From assembly GCA_025331445.1 (NCBI GenBank), contig JAIWNE010000003.1:620001-684000 (forward strand): a DNA stretch of 64,000 bases. The letters are read 5' to 3'. A model generated the notes under the pieces. That model had not been told where the DNA came from. It did not search any database and worked only from the letters and a program-made list of their open reading frames with translations. Shown piece by piece: positions 59,749 to 64,000 of the stretch (position 1 is its first letter; every line of letters starts with the position of its first letter). The stretch is from Blakeslea trispora. Taxonomy: Eukaryota; Mucoromycota; Mucoromycetes; Mucorales; Choanephoraceae. The translations under genes and the position numbers were made by a program.

Positions 59749-61699
59749 CTAAACTACAAGATTTTCATCTGCCCACAGCTTAAATGTACGATCAAACCCA
59801 GAAGAAGCAATAAATTTGTTATCTACAGAGAGAAAGAAATATAAGCTACTATTCCTTCTATGATTCATGTTCCATTTTACCTTTAGAGATATCAACACCC
59901 ATCACTTTGCCATCATGACCATCTAAGCTCTTAATCATCTGGAAATCATCGCCAGACCAAATCTTTACACAACCATCATAACCAGCAGTAGTCAAATAAA
60001 GACCAGCAATATTATGAGGGTCAGAGGGATTGTTGTCATTGAGCCCAGGTACACCTTTGCTATATTTGACATCAGCAACAAGTGATTGATGAGCTGATAT
60101 GGTATACAGATTACGAAGAGTACGAACATCCCAAATCTTGACTGTATTGTCACCACTAGCAGAAGCTAAATGATAACCATTAGGTGACCAATCAAGGCTC
60201 ACAATATCCTTCATATGTCCCTCTAAAGTCATAGAAGATCGGCCTGTTCTTGTATCCCATACTCTACCAATGGCATCCAAGCCACTATCAACATGTCAGT
60301 TTTGAGTAAGCTAAACTCCCCCCCTCTCTCTCTTCCTCCTTACCCAGTAGCTACTAGACTACCGTCACATTGAAATGAGATAGCATAGACTTCTTTAGAG
60401 TGACCTTCTTGTAACAACAATTCCTTTCTTGTCTCTACATCCCATAACCGCCAAGTACCATCAAAACTTGCACTACCTAAATACCGACCTGAAGGGTGGA
60501 AATTGATACGAGCAACACGGCGAACATGACCTTCTAAAGTAGCCAAGGGTGTTTCTCTATGCATCCATCAGTCTTCTCATTTCTACAACCCAATGAACTT
60601 ACTCTTCCAAATTCCATAACTGAATCAAACCATCTGCACCACCTGTAGCCAAATTGAGTGCGCTTTTCTCTTGACTTAAAGTAGCTTCAGGATGAAAGGC
60701 AACACCACCTACTTTATCATCATGCCCCTTAAGAGTCAATACATGCTCACAGTTGGGTATACTCCATACTTTGCATAGACCAGACCATGCACCTGTAACT
60801 AACAACTGACTGTCTGGACTAAAGGCACATTGAGCAACAGGCCGATCATCTGCAATCTGTGAAGACCAGTTTGTGTAGCCCTTCAAGGCTGTATGGAGTT
60901 CCTTTCGACTGGCTTTGAGTAATGCAAGTGGAATGTTCTGCTCTTGTCTCTGTCTCTCGTTTCTCTGTTTGGCTCTAATGATTTTTCTGTTGAATATCCA
61001 ACATGTAGATAGGTGTGTTTATGTTTACCTTGGTAAAGAATACTTTGTCAACCACTTTCTAGCTTCCAATAGTTCAACTGAGCCTGGTGTAAAGAACTCT
61101 TCTGCCTAATAGTCTCCCGCGATTAACAAACATAGTTGAGTATCTATTGTCAAGTTACTTACTTCTTCTTCTCCTTCTCCATCACTTCCTGAATCATCCT
61201 CACTTTCTACTTCACGCCCTTGAAGCTTTGATAGCAAATAACGTAAACGATCTCGACGATCGCCGGGCTAAAAGAGAAAAAAATTCATAAATAACTGTCT
61301 CTCAGCGATCCTTTTCCTACATACGCCTTCACCAAAAAGACACTGAGGTTCTCCTATTTCTTGAAGTCTTTGTCTAACACGTCCATCGTCTGTCGGCACT
61401 GCTAACTGGAAAGCTCTTTTTCTTCTTTCAAACTCTTCATACAATTCCTTATCTGCTTCACCAGCACTAACAGTATAACCTGTTTCCCTACTTTCCACTT
61501 GAATAGAGTATAAGTTATTCAAAAGCAACAGAAAAGATCCAGCGAACTTACTTAGTGCATCTAGATCAATACCACCACTGGTACTAGCACTAGGTTCTTC
61601 TAAACGTGGTCTTTTTACAGACTCTTGACCTTCTAATGAACCGAAATGAATACGGGATTTAGCTGTTAAGCGCGCAATTTGTGATGGCTCATTATCCAT
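59749..61699 (-). CDS. PRP4: U4/U6 snRNP protein Prp4, WD40 repeats
   Basis: Spliceosomal scaffold of the U4/U6.U5 tri-snRNP in the nucleus. The N-terminus [20 protein letters not shown] precedes the Prp4 (SFM) motif [26 protein letters not shown], then an acidic stretch and about seven WD40 repeats (for example [53 protein letters not shown]). The final repeat ends [15 protein letters not shown]. Several introns of 50-70 nt; the first (about 61553) splits the LDAL/MESRETG junction. About 500 residues, usual for Prp4. Confidence 0.94.
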
Positions 61700-64000
61700 T
61701 TTATATAGTTGAATAGTAAAGTGTGGAAATAGATTTTTTTAAGAGAAAAAAAAAAGCGAAAATGAATTAACCAATCAAACATATCCTCTGCATTTGTTAT
61801 GTATCTTTAAGGCACAGCTGTTTGAGTCTTCGTAAGGATGCCTTGGATAAACAGTCGTATTGCCTTATGAATAGGCTTAGATTGAAAGCTATGATATTGA
61901 CTATTAAGATGAAGAATAGTATCAGAACACAGATAGTCTTCTTGTCAAGACATGTTTCTACCTTTGTGTGCGTGTCACAGTTCGTATACGCCCTGATTAC
62001 TGAGAAATGGTCAATGCTCTTCATTTAGATATTCAAAATAATGATAAGAGGTTTTATTCTTTATGTTGTGGCTTATGGTAGCTAATTTAACAACAGAAGA
62101 AGCAGCTTTGTCATCAGAGCAGTTCTTGGTATTTTTAAAGACAAAGACCAGCAGTTGTCTTCAGATATAAGTCTTGAGTATTTAAGAGCTCTAGCAAACT
62201 AGAGACCATCTTTGCTTCTGGCCTTGAATCGTTTCTTTGTTTTATTCAGCAATCCTATTCTTAACTATAGCATCTATGGGTCTTCAGTAAAGCTATATTC
62301 TGCCAGTCAGCTGGGGATTTGATGCTTTCGGACAACAGCTTTTCGTTTTCTAGAAGATAAAATCTATTTCTTCTTCTTCAACAGATGTAAACAGACCGCA
62401 ATACTGTAAAAGATATCAGTCGATTATAAACATATTAAGCACATTGCTTTTTACAATATAAAATCCTAATATAGTTTTGCATTATTACTTGGTAGCTACA
62501 ATTGGTACATGTTGGATGTTATGTAGCGTGTTTTGGAATTAAGTGGAACATCATGGATGTTCATACACAAGCCTTCATTTTGAGTGACTCTTTTAAAAAA
62601 AAAAGCATTGTCGACTGACTGAGGATAAGATATTATAAAACTAAAGCTAGACAACTATAAACTTGTTGTTTTTTATAGAATAAGACGTATACTGTTGATA
62701 AATCAAATGGTATAATTCATTCTCTTTCCTTCTTAGCATGATTGGCTCAAGCTATTTATCAATTGACAGAGGCGATGTCAAAAAATCAGCTCAAGGGTGT
62801 CTTTTCCTTTTTCTTTTTCTTGTAAAGCACCAACTGTTAGGTATATTTCCTAGCTTAATCTTCAATGAAGCAACCATACTTGTTTACCAGAGAACAAATT
62901 CTACTCATCAATTCAATTAACACCAACAAGGATTGCTCCAACAAAGTGTTGACTATTTTGGGGAATTTTTTTGGAGTACAAGCAAGTCTCAGCCGCAAAA
63001 GTAGCACGAGTCTATGATTATATTTTGTAACACTGCAAACATTTGGTGTTACTTTAAACCGATCAAGCATACCTAAAAAAATAGGAGCAAGCGGTATATA
63101 TTTTTGTTACTATCCATTGTCTTATAGAGTGTTTCAGTAAGCGTACTACTTGTATCAGACAAGAAAGAAGAGATGTTTGCAAATCAAAGTAATAAAATAA
63201 GATTTATCTGAAATCCTATAGATGAATATGTCTCTGTCCTCCCCTCCCCCTCTTTTCAGGTCATTAACAGAAATTTGCTCTACTTCATTTATGTAGTACG
63301 TCAGAGCCATTCACAAGAGGAAAAGAAATGCACATGATTTTCTCATTGGTGAGCATGTTAAACAGCAATAATAGATCATGGAAGAGACAAAAATACAAGA
63401 CTTTGATGTAAACTTCTTCTAGTTGAAATACATACACTTCCTTAAATCAAAGAATAGATTTTGTTTCGGGACATTGCTGTCAAGTTCAGTTGAATGATAT
63501 TGTAAAGGGAGATCTTCTTTGCATGTAATTACCAAGAACACGTACACCAGTTGGCAATAAATTCAATGTGTCAATAAACTGAGCAACATCAAACACATGT
63601 CAAACAAAGAAGAAGGTTAGTAGCAGATCAAACAACAAGCAAGAAGTAGTGAACCAAATCAAGCAAAATAGTCATTGGTAGTTCTCCACATCTTCTTTCT
63701 GGCTCGAATGCTATGTTAACATGTCTCCTTCTCTGTCACTTTCACATGAAGTTTTTTTAGATCAGATAAGATTGAGCAGGTGGCCTTCTTCTTGCTTCTG
63801 AGTCTACCTCACCTTCTATCTAGATAATTTCCTTGAGTTTTCTTATTTTCATGCGTTCTCAATTGATTTTTTAGGTTACATTCAGTGATCATGTTTTTTT
63901 ATTCTTACTGCAAATAGCATGAGTTACAAGAAAGAAAGACGAAGCAGTGATTTTGAATTTACTTTTTTTTTTCTTTTGTCACTTAACATCAAGCTGTACT
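61700..64000. other. 2.3 kb terminal stretch without supported genes
   Basis: AT-rich, with only short frames lacking domains. A pyrimidine-rich spot at 63238-63258. Nothing else recognised; a gene could begin beyond the edge. Confidence 0.5.

Overview
This window is nuclear DNA of a filamentous fungus, most likely an early-diverging mould of the Mucorales (Mucoromycota). It is AT-rich. Genes carry many short GT-AG introns (about 40-110 nt) with long T or A runs, and intergenic DNA is full of homopolymers and microsatellites. The genes are typical eukaryotic housekeeping genes, plus a secreted chitin deacetylase and a protein family I associate with Mucorales. The genus cannot be fixed from the sequence alone.

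Layout. 1-17 kb is gene-dense: RIO2 (-, cut by the window edge), RRP4 (+), an NRAMP metal transporter (+), a Rom2-type Rho GEF (-), a CK1/Hrr25 kinase (-), glucosamine-6-phosphate deaminase (+) and histidinol-phosphatase (-). 17-20 kb is almost empty. 20-35 kb holds a secreted chitin deacetylase (+), a Golgi-type glycosyltransferase-like protein (+), VAC7 (+), a YUH1-type ubiquitin hydrolase (-), the PP6/SIT4 phosphatase (-) and a CLC Cl-/H+ exchanger (+). 35-42.5 kb is gene-poor and contains three neighbouring minisatellites (periods 8, 12 and 14 bp) and a possible broken small secreted protein. A GATA-like/PHD transcription factor lies at 42.5-44.3 kb.

46.8-51.4 kb is an accessory island. 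It contains a Tc1/mariner element with 138-bp perfect terminal inverted repeats and TA target duplications, a decayed second mariner relic beside it, and a broken member of a family of unknown function carrying a 49-bp tandem array in its coding sequence. 52.6-54.7 kb has a C9orf85-like protein (+) and OST3 (-). 55.7-56.9 kb is a decayed Ty3/gypsy gag-protease relic. A tRNA-Asn lies at 57.8 kb, followed by a diverged pair of direct repeats. RSA3 and PRP4 (both -) fill 59.0-61.7 kb and the remainder is empty.

Functional themes are ribosome and RNA biogenesis (RIO2, RRP4, RSA3, PRP4), cell wall and glycosylation (Rho GEF, deaminase, chitin deacetylase, glycosyltransferase-like protein, OST3), and vacuolar or ion physiology (VAC7, CLC, NRAMP). 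The genes are individually regulated, not in operons, but several are packed very tightly: 46 bp between convergent stops at 15.95 kb, and 58 bp between the PRP4 stop and the RSA3 start. Exon joins were worked out by hand. For most genes the summed exon length is a multiple of three, which supports the models, including exons of 7, 10 and 12 nt and one GC-AG intron.
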